Shown in pieces: positions 10,254 through 19,519 of a DNA stretch of 64,000 nucleotides. Position 1 is the stretch's first letter; every line of letters starts with the position of its first letter. A program made the translations under genes and the position numbers. The DNA is taken from assembly GCF_003049505.1 (NCBI RefSeq), contig NZ_PYWN01000083.1, forward strand, positions 1-64,000, in the 5' to 3' direction. The notes under the pieces were generated by a model. The model saw only the letters and a list, made by a program, of their open reading frames with translations. It was not told the DNA's origin and ran no database searches. This stretch comes from Metasolibacillus meyeri (lineage in GTDB: Bacteria > Bacillota > Bacilli > Bacillales_A > Planococcaceae).

Positions 10254-11603
10254 ATGAAAATTATCCTACTATCAGGTGGCTCAGGTACACGTTTATGGCC
10301 TCTATCAAATGATTCACGAGCAAAGCAGTTTTTACAGGTGTTAAGAAATGAGGAAACTGGTGAGTTAGAATCAATGCTACAGCGCGTATATCGTCAGTTA
10401 CTACAAGTTGTAAATCATGAAGATATTATTATTGCTTCTAATAGGGTACAAATTGATATGATTCGCAAGCAAGTTGGGGATATACCTGTGGTGATTGAAC
10501 CAGAACGTCGAGATACATTTCCTGCAATTGCGCTCGCTACTAGCTACCTTCACTCAAAAATGGGTGTATCTGAGTCAGAAGTGGTTGGAGTAGTATCGGT
10601 GGATGCTTTTGTAGATATAGCCTTTTATCAAAAAGTTGTGCAATTAGAAAAATTAGTGCAAGAGCGTAACATACAACTAGGTTTATTGGGTATTAAACCA
10701 ACTTATAATTCTTCAAAGTATGGCTATTTAATACCAAAAGCTTGGCATGAAGAACAAATGATTGTTGAAAGCTTTAAAGAAAAACCTAGTGAGGAAGAGG
10801 CGCAAAAGTTAATAGATGTAGCTGCTTATTGGAATAGTGGCGTATTTGCATTTCCTGTGAGCTTAATTGCAGAGAAATTAGCGCAGCTTCATATGCCTTT
10901 AGATTTTGATGTATTGCAAAATCAGTTTAATTACTTGCCAAAAAATAGCTTTGATTATGAAGTAGTTGAGCACTTAAAGGATATTAGAGCAATTACATAT
11001 GATGGATATTGGAAAGACTTAGGGACTTGGAATACATTGACAGAGGAAATGTCACAGCAAGTCATTGGTAATGGTGGGATGAGTGATGACTGTCAGAATA
11101 CACATATTATTAATGAGCTTGATTTACCAGTTAAAGTGCTTGGTATTTCAAATGCAGTGATTTCTGTAAGTGCTGATGGTATTTTAGTGTCTGACAAGCC
11201 TTCAAGCTCTAAAATGAAGGACATGCTTCATGAAGGGTTATTTTCTCGACCAATGTATGAGGAACGTCGTTGGGGCTGGTATCGCGTAATAGACTTTACA
11301 AAGACTGCAGATCGAGAGATACTAACAAAACGGCTGTTTATTGAAGCGGGAAAAAACTTAAGCTATCAATTCCATCATCAGCGTTCAGAAGTATGGACGG
11401 TAATCTCAGGAGAAGCTAAGTTTATTTTGAATGAGGATCTGCAAATTGTTCGCCCAGGAGATGTATTAAAAATTCCAATCGAGGCAAAGCATGCTTTAAT
11501 GGCTATAAAAGATACAGAAATTATTGAAGTACAGATGGGTGAATCATTAGTAGAAGATGATATCGTCAGGTTAACATATGAATGGAATGATATAATTAAA
11601 TAA
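10254..11603 (+). CDS. manC: mannose-1-phosphate guanylyltransferase (type II, with isomerase-type cupin)
   Basis: The 449-residue protein begins LLSGGSGTRLWPLSND, with KQFL and the FKEKP motif, the hallmarks of ManC/AlgA guanylyltransferases. The C-terminal 110 residues form the type II mannose-6-phosphate isomerase cupin (QFHHQRSEVWTVISGEA). It makes GDP-mannose, the substrate of Gmd encoded just upstream. Full-length bifunctional proteins in this family are usually 460-480 residues, so this one is slightly short but has both domains. AAAGGAG precedes the ATG. Whether the isomerase domain is active cannot be told from sequence alone. Confidence 0.9.
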   Translation: MKIILLSGGSGTRLWPLSNDSRAKQFLQVLRNEETGELESMLQRVYRQLLQVVNHEDIIIASNRVQIDMIRKQVGDIPVVIEPERRDTFPAIALATSYLHSKMGVSESEVVGVVSVDAFVDIAFYQKVVQLEKLVQERNIQLGLLGIKPTYNSSKYGYLIPKAWHEEQMIVESFKEKPSEEEAQKLIDVAAYWNSGVFAFPVSLIAEKLAQLHMPLDFDVLQNQFNYLPKNSFDYEVVEHLKDIRAITYDGYWKDLGTWNTLTEEMSQQVIGNGGMSDDCQNTHIINELDLPVKVLGISNAVISVSADGILVSDKPSSSKMKDMLHEGLFSRPMYEERRWGWYRVIDFTKTADREILTKRLFIEAGKNLSYQFHHQRSEVWTVISGEAKFILNEDLQIVRPGDVLKIPIEAKHALMAIKDTEIIEVQMGESLVEDDIVRLTYEWNDIIK

Positions 11604-11610
11604 TGATAGA

Positions 11611-11644
11611 GAAAGAGCTGAAAATATTCAGTTCTTTTCTTTTT
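11611..11644 (+). terminator. rho-independent terminator after manC
   Basis: AAAGAGCTGAA and TTCAGTTCTTT pair (one G.U) across a short AATA-type loop and are followed by a T-rich tract TTCTTTTT. Confidence 0.6.
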
Positions 11645-11686
11645 AACCGATAATAAAACAGAGATAATAGGAGAAAAGGTGTTGGC

Positions 11687-12634
11687 ATGGAGAAACAATC
11701 TAAAATATATGTAGCAGGGCATAGAGGATTGGTAGGTTCTGCGATTATCCGTCATTTACAAGAAAAAGGGTACAATAACATTATCTATCGCACTAGCCAC
11801 GAACTTGATTTACGCAACCAAGTGTCTGTCATCCAGCTTTTTGAGCAAGAGAAGCCTGATTATATATTTTTAGCTGCTGCTAAAGTAGGAGGAATATTGG
11901 CAAACGCTACTTATCCAGCGCAGTTTTTATATGATAATTTAATGATTCAATCAAATGTTATTGAAGCAGCAAAGGAATTCGGTACAAAGAAATTAGTGTT
12001 TTTAGGAAGTACATGTATCTACCCTAAAATGGCTCCACAGCCTTTAAAGGAAAATTATTTATTAACAGGTGAATTAGAGTCTACAAATGAGCCATATGCA
12101 TTGGCGAAAATCGCAGGTATTAAAATGTGCTCTAGTTACAATAAACAATATGGTACAGAATTCATTAGCGTAATGCCAACTAACTTATACGGACCAAATG
12201 ATAATTTTAATTTAGAAACATCTCATGTATTACCTGCATTGATGAGAAAAATACATAAAGCAAAAATAAATAAAGAAGAAGCTGTAACTATTTGGGGAAG
12301 TGGAACACCTTTAAGGGAATTTTTACATGTTGATGATATGGCATCTGCCTGTGTGTACTTAATGGAAAATTGCACATTTGAACAAATAGGGGAATTTGTC
12401 AACATCGGTACAGGTAAAGAGCTAACAATTCGTGAACTAGCAGAAACAATATGCGAAATTATTGGCTTTGATGGGGAGCTTCGGTTTGATAGTACTAAAC
12501 CAGATGGCACGCCAAGAAAGCTCACAGATGTAACGAAACTTCATGAGCTAGGCTGGCATCATAAGATTGAACTAAAGGAAGGGGTTCAAGATACGTATAA
12601 GTGGTATCTTGAAAATGTGAATGAGCATGAGTAA
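11687..12634 (+). CDS. fcl: GDP-L-fucose synthase
   Basis: The 315-residue extended SDR has [12 protein letters not shown] at the N-terminus, LGSTCIYPK with the catalytic serine region, and [10 protein letters not shown] carrying the YxxxK pair; NLYGPNDNF and [11 protein letters not shown] are typical of Fcl/WcaG. It epimerises and reduces GDP-4-keto-6-deoxymannose to GDP-L-fucose. The start ATG follows TAGGAGAAAAGG. The 3' end overlaps the next glycosyltransferase by 14 bp, so that enzyme is a candidate user of GDP-fucose. Confidence 0.93.
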   Translation: MEKQSKIYVAGHRGLVGSAIIRHLQEKGYNNIIYRTSHELDLRNQVSVIQLFEQEKPDYIFLAAAKVGGILANATYPAQFLYDNLMIQSNVIEAAKEFGTKKLVFLGSTCIYPKMAPQPLKENYLLTGELESTNEPYALAKIAGIKMCSSYNKQYGTEFISVMPTNLYGPNDNFNLETSHVLPALMRKIHKAKINKEEAVTIWGSGTPLREFLHVDDMASACVYLMENCTFEQIGEFVNIGTGKELTIRELAETICEIIGFDGELRFDSTKPDGTPRKLTDVTKLHELGWHHKIELKEGVQDTYKWYLENVNEHE

Positions 12635-13724
12635 TGGACCAAAAATTAGTATTATTACAGCTTGCTATAATGCAGAGAAGACAATTGAGCAAACAATTCA
12701 AAGTGTGATTAATCAAACTTACGATAATATTGAGTATATTATTGTGGATGGGGCTTCTACTGATGGGACGATGCAGATTGTTAAGAAGTATGAGGAGCAA
12801 ATTGATATTATTATTTCTGAGTCAGATGAAGGGATTTATGATGCTTTTAATAAAGGTATAAAAGTTAGTACCGGCGATTTTATAAATTTTATGAATGCAG
12901 ATGATTATTTCTCAACTGAATCGATTGTGCAGGAAGTAGCGAATCATTTGTATGAAAAGCCAAATACTTTAATGTTACATGGTGATGTAAAAGCGTTTGA
13001 TGAATTTACTGGTCACTGGCATTATCGAGGCGAGCCATTAATATATAAAGATTTTGAAGCCGGAAAAATGTGTCCACATCAATCAGTATTTGCTCATAGA
13101 AAATTATTTGAGGAGTTTGGTTTCTTTGATATAAATTATAAGATTTTAGCTGATATTGACTTTACTATCAAATGTTTCCAAAAATATGGCGAGAGAATTG
13201 ACTATGTGCCAATAGAGATTGCATTGTTTAGGTTAGGAGGGATTAGTAACGCGCTGTCCCATGAAAGAAAAATGCATACTGAGCATGCACTTATTCGTTT
13301 TAAACATTTTTCATGTATTCCAGACTATTTGAAAAATATGTTATTAAATTTTGATACTTACCAAATAAATCAATATTACAAAAGATGGTTAGAAATTTCA
13401 ATTACCGATGATAGTTACTTTGAGGAGAAAAATAGCTTTTTAAGAGTTCAAAAAGTGGCTATATTTGGAACTAAAGTAAATGCTACTTATTTATATAATA
13501 TGCTAAAAAAAATGGGGGTAGAGGTTGTTTGTTTTATAGATAATGATATAAAAATGCAAAACAAAAAGCTACATGGCAAACCCATTATATCTACTCAAAA
13601 CATTAGAAGAAAAGATATCTCTGCTATTATTATCTCTATAGAAAGGGAAGAAACTGCAAATATGGTAAAAGAACAGATAAAAGGAAAAGTGGATTTAGTG
13701 AATATCTGGTATGAATTATTATAA
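12621..13724 (+). CDS. GT2 glycosyltransferase with C-terminal Rossmann-like module
   Basis: Residues 1 to about 230 are a GT-A family 2 domain: [30 protein letters not shown] and NFMNADDYF with the DxD-type metal site. Residues from about 270 to the end form a second domain, [20 protein letters not shown], then FIDNDIKM and [16 protein letters not shown], matching the module seen in the 5128 and 17833 proteins. The first part resembles WcaA-type transferases. The protein is about 100 residues longer than single-domain relatives because of the module, whose role is unknown; tethering or nucleotide binding are possible. Two ATGs, 12621 and 12627, are both usable. Confidence 0.8.
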   Translation: MSMSNGPKISIITACYNAEKTIEQTIQSVINQTYDNIEYIIVDGASTDGTMQIVKKYEEQIDIIISESDEGIYDAFNKGIKVSTGDFINFMNADDYFSTESIVQEVANHLYEKPNTLMLHGDVKAFDEFTGHWHYRGEPLIYKDFEAGKMCPHQSVFAHRKLFEEFGFFDINYKILADIDFTIKCFQKYGERIDYVPIEIALFRLGGISNALSHERKMHTEHALIRFKHFSCIPDYLKNMLLNFDTYQINQYYKRWLEISITDDSYFEEKNSFLRVQKVAIFGTKVNATYLYNMLKKMGVEVVCFIDNDIKMQNKKLHGKPIISTQNIRRKDISAIIISIEREETANMVKEQIKGKVDLVNIWYELL

Positions 13725-13771
13725 ATAATAGTCATATTCAAATTGATTGTAAATAGAAGGTGAGGATAAAA

Positions 13772-14839
13772 ATGTGTGAAAACTATTTGATTTCAGTTAT
13801 TATAACAAATTATAATTACGAAATGTATATAGATAAGGCTATTCAGTCAGTTAAAAATCAAACATATGAAAATTGGGAATTAATTATTGTTGATGATGGA
13901 TCTACTGATGGTTCCCAAAAAATAATTGAAGAAAATATACAGGATATAAAAAATAAAGTAAAAGTAATCTATAAGGAAAATGGCGGGCAAGCATCAGGAT
14001 TTAATACGGGATTTGAGAATGCCATAGGAGATATTATAGCTTTTTTAGATGCAGATGATTATTGGTATCCTAATAAATTAGAAGTAATTCGAAACTATCA
14101 TATTACTTATGATAGTGTACAGCATAATTTACTAGTCAACAATCAATATAAATTTACATTTTTAGAAGAAGGGAGATTAAAACAAAGGAAACTAACTGAG
14201 AATTATGGGTTTATGGGCATCATCCCAACTTCTGCAATGTCGTTTAAAAAGTTTGTTTTAGATAATGTTTTCCCTGTACCAGAAGGTGATTATAAAATTT
14301 GTGCAGACATTTATATAAGGATATTTAGTTATATATTTGCTGACATGATTTCTATTGATGAACCTTTAGGATGTTATAGAGTCCATGGTGAAAATGGATG
14401 GTACTCTAATCCTTCTATAGCATTTTCATATAACGCGACTACATTAAAGAGAATGAATGAGTACAGAGAAGAAAATGGACAATCTTCGATTTCAAAAATT
14501 AATGAATCTGAAACATTTGCTCAAGTGTTTATTGAAAGTATATATACTACCTTAAATAAAAATAAAAAATATATTATTTATGGAAACGGTGAGCTAGGTA
14601 AAGTGGTATATGATATTTTGACTAATGGAGGTTATAAAATATCTGGATTTTCAAATAGTAATTTTGAGGGGGAACCAAAAGACTTTTATAAAACAAAGCT
14701 TATGAGTATAGAATATTTAAAAAATAACCCTCATGAGTATGATCAAATTATAATAGGTAGTGCACAATTAGTTGAAATCTTTCATTTTCTACTAGAGAAC
14801 ACTTTTAGCAAAGAAAAAATTATAGTGCCTAAATTCTAG
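13772..14839 (+). CDS. GT2 glycosyltransferase with C-terminal Rossmann-like module
   Basis: ATG 13772 is chosen because GAAGGTGAGG lies at normal spacing before it; the GTG at 13760 lies within that ribosome site. Residues 1-220 form a GT2 domain with SVIITNYNYEMYIDKAIQ, IIVDDGSTDGS and AFLDADDYW. From about residue 265 there is KYIIYGNGELGKVVYDIL, FSNSNFEG and then IIIGSAQLVEIFHFLLEN, the same module as in the previous gene. The two GT2 proteins thus share architecture but their catalytic domains differ. Strong AT bias. Confidence 0.8.
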   Translation: MCENYLISVIITNYNYEMYIDKAIQSVKNQTYENWELIIVDDGSTDGSQKIIEENIQDIKNKVKVIYKENGGQASGFNTGFENAIGDIIAFLDADDYWYPNKLEVIRNYHITYDSVQHNLLVNNQYKFTFLEEGRLKQRKLTENYGFMGIIPTSAMSFKKFVLDNVFPVPEGDYKICADIYIRIFSYIFADMISIDEPLGCYRVHGENGWYSNPSIAFSYNATTLKRMNEYREENGQSSISKINESETFAQVFIESIYTTLNKNKKYIIYGNGELGKVVYDILTNGGYKISGFSNSNFEGEPKDFYKTKLMSIEYLKNNPHEYDQIIIGSAQLVEIFHFLLENTFSKEKIIVPKF

Positions 14840-14858
14840 AAAGCTTGAGGTTGAATGA

Positions 14859-15386
14859 ATGAACAGAGGTTTTAGAGAAATTATGGAACAAGCTAATAGA
14901 GGAAAAGATGAATGGAGAAATTTAATAAAAGAATTTAATATAAATGACAATGACTATCTATTTTTACTACCAAATACTAATGATGAGATGTTGTATTATT
15001 CATTATTATATTTGTCTGATTTTATGAGAAAAGATAATTTAGCACCCCTCATAATTACTACTGAACAAATAATAACGAAATGTGAAAAGTATTTTGGTAT
15101 TAACACTGCTGTTAAAATAATTGATGAGGAAGCAATGAATACAATCCTATCATTTTACAATTTATACATGTTCACTGATAAGCTAATCATACTATCCCCA
15201 ACACAGCCAAATGGTCGTTCAGCGTATAATTTAGTAGAACAAGGAATCATTGATATTGAGGAATTTATTAGTGTAGGAATATTGCAGAATCGAGAGTTTC
15301 AGCGTGTTCCTTTAATTACATATGAAGGTGATGACCCAGAGTTAGCGGAGTTTTTTAATGTAACAAGGAAGGGTGAGAAATTGTGA
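14859..15386 (+). CDS. uncharacterised 175-residue protein of the glycan island
   Basis: I do not recognise a family. The protein is cytoplasmic by appearance, with no signal peptide or membrane segment. The stretch DYLFLLPNTNDEMLYYSLLY followed by PLIITTE and VKIIDEEAMNTILSFYN can be laid against residues 150-220 of the 17833 protein (DLIMMSPVKPNGDIYIICSY, then KLISVEENDALVALANFY), suggesting a distant relationship to one lobe of a GT-B-like fold. A second copy of the SP-x-x-PNG pattern occurs at LIILSPTQPNGR. It overlaps the next gene by 4 bp, so it is translationally coupled to the nucleotidyltransferase-kinase. Confidence 0.6.
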   Translation: MNRGFREIMEQANRGKDEWRNLIKEFNINDNDYLFLLPNTNDEMLYYSLLYLSDFMRKDNLAPLIITTEQIITKCEKYFGINTAVKIIDEEAMNTILSFYNLYMFTDKLIILSPTQPNGRSAYNLVEQGIIDIEEFISVGILQNREFQRVPLITYEGDDPELAEFFNVTRKGEKL

Positions 15387-16885
15387 CTTGTGAATATATC
15401 ATTGTCCAAGCTGGTGGAAAAGGTACTCGTCTTGAGCATTTAACAAAAAATAAACCAAAATGTTTAGTGCCTATAAATAATTTACCGATGCTATTTCATT
15501 TATTTAAAAAATTTCCGAATAAAAAATATATTATTATTGGTGATTATCATTATGATGTATTAAATGAATATTTAAAAGCATTTGCTGATGTACAGTATTT
15601 GTTGGTCCGTTCTACTGGAAAAGAGGGAACATTATCAGGAATAAAGGATGCACTTCATTTACTTCCAGAGAATACACCGTTTTTATTAACATGGTCAGAC
15701 TTAATTTTATCTGAGGAGTTACAGATTCCTGATGCAGGTAGATACATAGGGTTATCAAAAGATTTTAGATGTCGTTGGAAGTATGAGAATGGTCAATTTG
15801 AGGAAGAGCCGTCCTATGAATATGGTGTTGCAGGTTTATTTTTGTTTGAAAACAAAGAACTGTTGGGAAATATACCAGAGCAAGGTGAGTTTGTACGGTG
15901 GTTACAGCGGCAAAATTTACAGTTTCAAGTGTTACCAATGTACAAATCGAAAGAATATGGTCTATTATCTGAATATGAAAAGCTAGAACCGCAAAAATGC
16001 CGCCCATTTAATCAACTTATTGTAAAAGAAAAGACGATTATAAAAAAGGCGATTACTAAGCAGGGGGAAGAAATTGCGGCGAAGGAATTGGCTTGGTACA
16101 AATATGTACGAGAGCATAGCGATTTTAATCAGATTCCGAAAATTTATAGTTATGAGCCATTTGAAATGGAAAGAATTCAAGGACGCAATATTTATGAGTG
16201 TAGTGATTTAAGTCTTGAAGATAAAAAAACAGCTTTACAATCAATTGTTGAAATGTTAAAGCAGCTGCATACAATCAATCAAATCGAGACAGATTATTTT
16301 AGTGTGAAAGAGGCTTATTTCGATAAAACGATGGATCGTTTAAATAAAATAAGAGATTTAGTCCCATTTGCGAATGAGCGATTTATTACAGTGAATAATC
16401 GAAAATGTCGAAATATATTTTTCTATAAAAATGAGCTAGAGGAGAAGATTAAGTCTTTAGAAATGCATCGTTTTGTTTTATTGCATGGTGATTGTACATT
16501 TTCAAATATGATGATTACAGATACGTTACAGCCCGTACTTATTGATCCACGAGGTTATTTTGGACATGTTCCGTTATTTGGAGATGTAGATTATGATTGG
16601 GCTAAACTTTATTATTCTATTACTGGAAATTATGATCAATTTAATTTAAAGAGATTTGATTTGACAATTGATGCAGAAAAAGTTGAAATAGTGGTAAATT
16701 CTAATCAGTGGGAATCTTTAGAAGAATACTTTTTTGAGCTTTTAAAAGAGGAAGTTAATGAGGAAAAAATTAAGTTATTGCATTCGATTATTTGGTTATC
16801 GTTGACAACATATGCATGGGAAGATTATGACTCTATTTGTGGAGCATTTTATTTAGGTCTATATTATTTGGAGGAAATACTATGA
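15383..16885 (+). CDS. fused nucleotidyltransferase and APH/choline-kinase-fold phosphotransferase
   Basis: A 500-residue two-domain protein beginning at GTG 15383. Residues 1 to about 210 are an NTP-transferase: VQAGGKGTRLEHLT, PKCLVPI, and TWSDLIL. Residues from about 215 to the end have the kinase fold of the APH/choline kinase group, with catalytic loop LLHGDCTFSNMMI near residue 370 and metal-binding VLIDPRGYFG near 390. It could phosphorylate and then nucleotide-activate one substrate, as LicA plus LicC do for choline, or act on a sugar. The adjacent SIS isomerase and HAD phosphatase favour a sugar phosphate. Substrate and nucleotide are unknown. Confidence 0.75.
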   Translation: MTCEYIIVQAGGKGTRLEHLTKNKPKCLVPINNLPMLFHLFKKFPNKKYIIIGDYHYDVLNEYLKAFADVQYLLVRSTGKEGTLSGIKDALHLLPENTPFLLTWSDLILSEELQIPDAGRYIGLSKDFRCRWKYENGQFEEEPSYEYGVAGLFLFENKELLGNIPEQGEFVRWLQRQNLQFQVLPMYKSKEYGLLSEYEKLEPQKCRPFNQLIVKEKTIIKKAITKQGEEIAAKELAWYKYVREHSDFNQIPKIYSYEPFEMERIQGRNIYECSDLSLEDKKTALQSIVEMLKQLHTINQIETDYFSVKEAYFDKTMDRLNKIRDLVPFANERFITVNNRKCRNIFFYKNELEEKIKSLEMHRFVLLHGDCTFSNMMITDTLQPVLIDPRGYFGHVPLFGDVDYDWAKLYYSITGNYDQFNLKRFDLTIDAEKVEIVVNSNQWESLEEYFFELLKEEVNEEKIKLLHSIIWLSLTTYAWEDYDSICGAFYLGLYYLEEIL

Positions 16886-17466
16886 ATGCCTATTTCGAGT
16901 TACTTTTACAGGAAATTAACTATTCAATAAAGAGTTTAGATGAGCAAGCATTTAATCAACTTTTGAATGAAAGTATCTCCACTTTACAAAATGGAGGAAA
17001 GATTGTTGTTTCTGGGTTAGGGAAAAATGTACCTATCTGCGATAAATTTGTAGGTTCTATGTTGTCTTTAGGATTGGCTGCTTATTTTTTAAATACGAAT
17101 TCAGCTGTTCATGGAGATATGGGGGTTGTTAAAAAAGATGATTTAGTGATTATTTTAACGAAGAGTGGAGAAACAGTTGAGTCCATTTATTTAACGCAAC
17201 TTTTAAAAGAACGTGAAGCGAATTTATGGCTACTTACCTTTAATACAGATAGTACTTTAACTAGAGAAATACCAAAAAACATTGTGCTTACATTAAATCA
17301 TGAAGGTGACATGTGGAATATTATGCCGAATAACTCAACGACATTAAATTTAATTGTATTACAGGCTTTAGCAATGCAAATTGCAGAAAAGTTAAATTTA
17401 CAATTAGCTGACTTTAAACGAAATCATCCAGGCGGATTTATTGGAGAAACTTTGAAAAATGTATGA
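16882..17466 (+). CDS. SIS-domain sugar-phosphate isomerase
   Basis: The ATG at 16882 has a GGAGGAAA ribosome site and gives 194 residues; the frame is open further upstream but that part lies inside the preceding gene. Signatures: GGKIVVSGLGKNVPICDKFV, HGDMGVVKKDDLVIILTKSGET, and the C-terminal HPGGFIGE, which resembles KdsD/GutQ arabinose-5-phosphate isomerases more than GmhA. There are no CBS domains, unlike full-length KdsD. It probably interconverts an aldose and ketose phosphate that feeds the neighbouring kinase and nucleotidyltransferase. Confidence 0.8.
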   Translation: MNAYFELLLQEINYSIKSLDEQAFNQLLNESISTLQNGGKIVVSGLGKNVPICDKFVGSMLSLGLAAYFLNTNSAVHGDMGVVKKDDLVIILTKSGETVESIYLTQLLKEREANLWLLTFNTDSTLTREIPKNIVLTLNHEGDMWNIMPNNSTTLNLIVLQALAMQIAEKLNLQLADFKRNHPGGFIGETLKNV

Positions 17467-17836
17467 GCAATTAAAGTTATCATCACTAGGGAAAACGTGG
17501 ATTTTTGATTTAGATGGCACATTAGTAAAGCACAATGGGTATAAAATTGATGGAGAGGATACCTTACTGGAAGGCGTATCTGAATTTTTTGAGCAATTAT
17601 GCGAACGAGATATGGTGGTTATTGTTACTGCCCGCACATCACGTTATAAGGAACAGACATTATCTTTTCTAGCTAAACATCAAATTCATTATGATCATAT
17701 TATATTTGATGCTCCTCATGGTGAACGGATTTTATTTAATGATATAAAGCCTTCAGGATTGAAGACAGCATATAGTATTAATCAAGCTAGAGATTGCTTT
17801 AAGCCATTAAAATATGAGGTGGATGAGGATTTATGA
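17459..17836 (+). CDS. small HAD-superfamily phosphatase
   Basis: The 125-residue protein has the HAD nucleophile motif WIFDLDGTLV (Asp17 and Asp19), VVIVTARTSRYKEQT as motif II and a C-terminal NDIKPSG with the conserved lysine and acidic segment of a minimal cap-less HAD. It starts within the stop region of the SIS gene and ends overlapping the next ATG, so three genes are coupled. The likely job is removal of one phosphate from a sugar bisphosphate or phosphorylated intermediate, as GmhB does in heptose pathways; the substrate is not known. Confidence 0.75.
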   Translation: MYEQLKLSSLGKTWIFDLDGTLVKHNGYKIDGEDTLLEGVSEFFEQLCERDMVVIVTARTSRYKEQTLSFLAKHQIHYDHIIFDAPHGERILFNDIKPSGLKTAYSINQARDCFKPLKYEVDEDL

Positions 17837-19140
17837 AACAAAAAGTAGCCGCATATATTGACCGCTTAGTTGCAAATCAGTTTTTAACTAATAAAAAAAT
17901 AATCGTTTTTGGTGCAAATGCTTCTGGCTCTATTATTATTAATGATTTATTGGCACGTGATATTTATGTCGATAAAGTACTAGATAATAATCAACTACTG
18001 GATGGTAGTTATTTTCTTGAAATTGAAGTAAGAAAGCCCGAAAAGGAACTAATACCCTTTTATGAAAAAACGGTCATTTTAATCGCTTCTAGATACTACG
18101 AAGAGATGAAACGACAGCTAGAGGCACTGGGGTATAGTGAAAATATTCATATATTTGAAGTAGTAGATTTAAATCGCAATAGTGATTTTAATTTATCTGA
18201 TGAGACATTTAACAAATATATGTACCTTGTTGAACAGGGAATAGAAGTGTATGAACGTTTAAAATACGAATTCCATACAGATTTGATTATGATGTCACCA
18301 GTAAAACCAAATGGGGATATTTATATTATTTGTTCATATTTAAATCAGTACATAAAAGAAAAGTATAATGGCGCAAACTATGTTTTTACAGTAGTGGGAA
18401 AATCCTGTGAATTAACTGCTGGAATGTTCGATGTTGCTAATATCAAGTTAATTAGTGTGGAGGAAAATGATGCACTAGTAGCGCTAGCAAATTTTTATCC
18501 AGAGAAAATAAGGGTGTTGAATCCATATCATAACTATCAAGAAATCTATCATTATCTTGATGGATATAGAGGACTAACATTTGTTGAAGAGATTAAACAT
18601 GGCTTGCTTGGATTGAGTAAGGAGATACAGCCAGAGCTTCCTAATGTATCAATTAGTGAAGAGCGTTTAGTGCAAATTTGTGAGCAGTATGGTGTAGTTA
18701 AAGGTAAGTCTGTAATTATTGCTCCATATGCTAACAGTATTCCATTAATTAAAGCTAATTTTTGGGAGGAGCTTGTTGCCTCTTTGAAAATGCTAGGTTT
18801 AAAAGTGTTTACAAACTGCGGCACACCTGAAGAGGATCCCATTCAAGGGTCTGAGCGGATTTTTTACGAATTTCATGAGGCTGTGGCAGTTAGCGAATTT
18901 GCCGGAACGATCATTTGTTATCGTAGTGGCTTTAGTGAAATTATTGCTACTAGTAAGTGTCGAAAAATTATTATTTATCCTAATCATATGAAAGGCTTCT
19001 CAACATTACGTGTTTTGTTTGGTATGGAGGATGCATTGTACGAGCAGGAGAATTTGTATCAAATTACTAATACCTATACGTATCTAGAGGAACTATTGCA
19101 AGAGGTGTTGAAGTGTGTTGAGGAAGTCAGTGATTACTGA
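17833..19140 (+). CDS. Rossmann-like module fused to a GT-B-like protein
   Basis: Residues 18 to about 115 are the recurrent module: KIIVFGANASGSIIINDLL, VLDNNQLLDG and VILIASRYYEEMKRQLEALG. The remaining 310 residues look like two Rossmann lobes: DLIMMSPVKPNGDIYI with a first lobe, then KSVIIAPYANSIPLIKANFW and TIICYRSGFSEIIATSKCRK, a pattern reminiscent of the donor domain of heptosyltransferases (GT9). I infer a glycosyltransferase that uses the nucleotide sugar made by the three preceding genes. It is the last gene before a strong terminator, so the operon seems to end here. Confidence 0.6.
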   Translation: MKQKVAAYIDRLVANQFLTNKKIIVFGANASGSIIINDLLARDIYVDKVLDNNQLLDGSYFLEIEVRKPEKELIPFYEKTVILIASRYYEEMKRQLEALGYSENIHIFEVVDLNRNSDFNLSDETFNKYMYLVEQGIEVYERLKYEFHTDLIMMSPVKPNGDIYIICSYLNQYIKEKYNGANYVFTVVGKSCELTAGMFDVANIKLISVEENDALVALANFYPEKIRVLNPYHNYQEIYHYLDGYRGLTFVEEIKHGLLGLSKEIQPELPNVSISEERLVQICEQYGVVKGKSVIIAPYANSIPLIKANFWEELVASLKMLGLKVFTNCGTPEEDPIQGSERIFYEFHEAVAVSEFAGTIICYRSGFSEIIATSKCRKIIIYPNHMKGFSTLRVLFGMEDALYEQENLYQITNTYTYLEELLQEVLKCVEEVSDY

Positions 19141-19519
19141 ATACGGCAGACATCATTTAGACAAGCTTATTACTTTTAATAAAGGTAATAGTACTGTTTT
19201 AAATGACTGTATACAAAAAAGTAGCACAAGTATGAGTTAAGGAAGTATTCAATTGAATTTCATTCGATGCATAAAAATTTGTTAAGGTACTTATAGAAGG
19301 AATAAGACAACCTGCTTAGCTGGAGCTAAATCTAAGTAGGTTGTCTTATTTTGATAATATAGAAGATAGGTTATGTCACCTACTGAAAATTCAAAGTAAA
19401 TGTATACATAAAATAAGTAGTGTATAATTAAAGGATAAGAATAATAGGTTAGAGAGCATATTTGGCGTATTTAAGAGAATTTAGATATACTTCAATCTTT
19501 GAAAAGAGGGGCAAAGTGA
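19141..19519 (+). other. intergenic region between two glycan operons
   Basis: 379 bp without an ORF. It holds a small AT-rich hairpin near 19168-19190 (TATTACTTT and AAAGGTAATA), a strong terminator at 19301-19354, and a TATAAT at 19423-19428 that could be the -10 for the acyl-module operon, though I find no good -35. Confidence 0.5.
19301..19354 (+). terminator. strong rho-independent terminator
   Basis: Nineteen-base arms, starting AATAAGACAACCTGC and ending GGTTGTCTTATT, pair with one G.U and are followed by TTTTG. The symmetric A/T ends could make it work in both directions. Confidence 0.85.

Noticed and set aside
12621-14839. GT2 C-terminal regions as GT domains of a bifunctional transferase
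   Set aside because: The C-terminal segments lack a DxD or donor-site motif and instead match the Rossmann-like module of neighbouring proteins.
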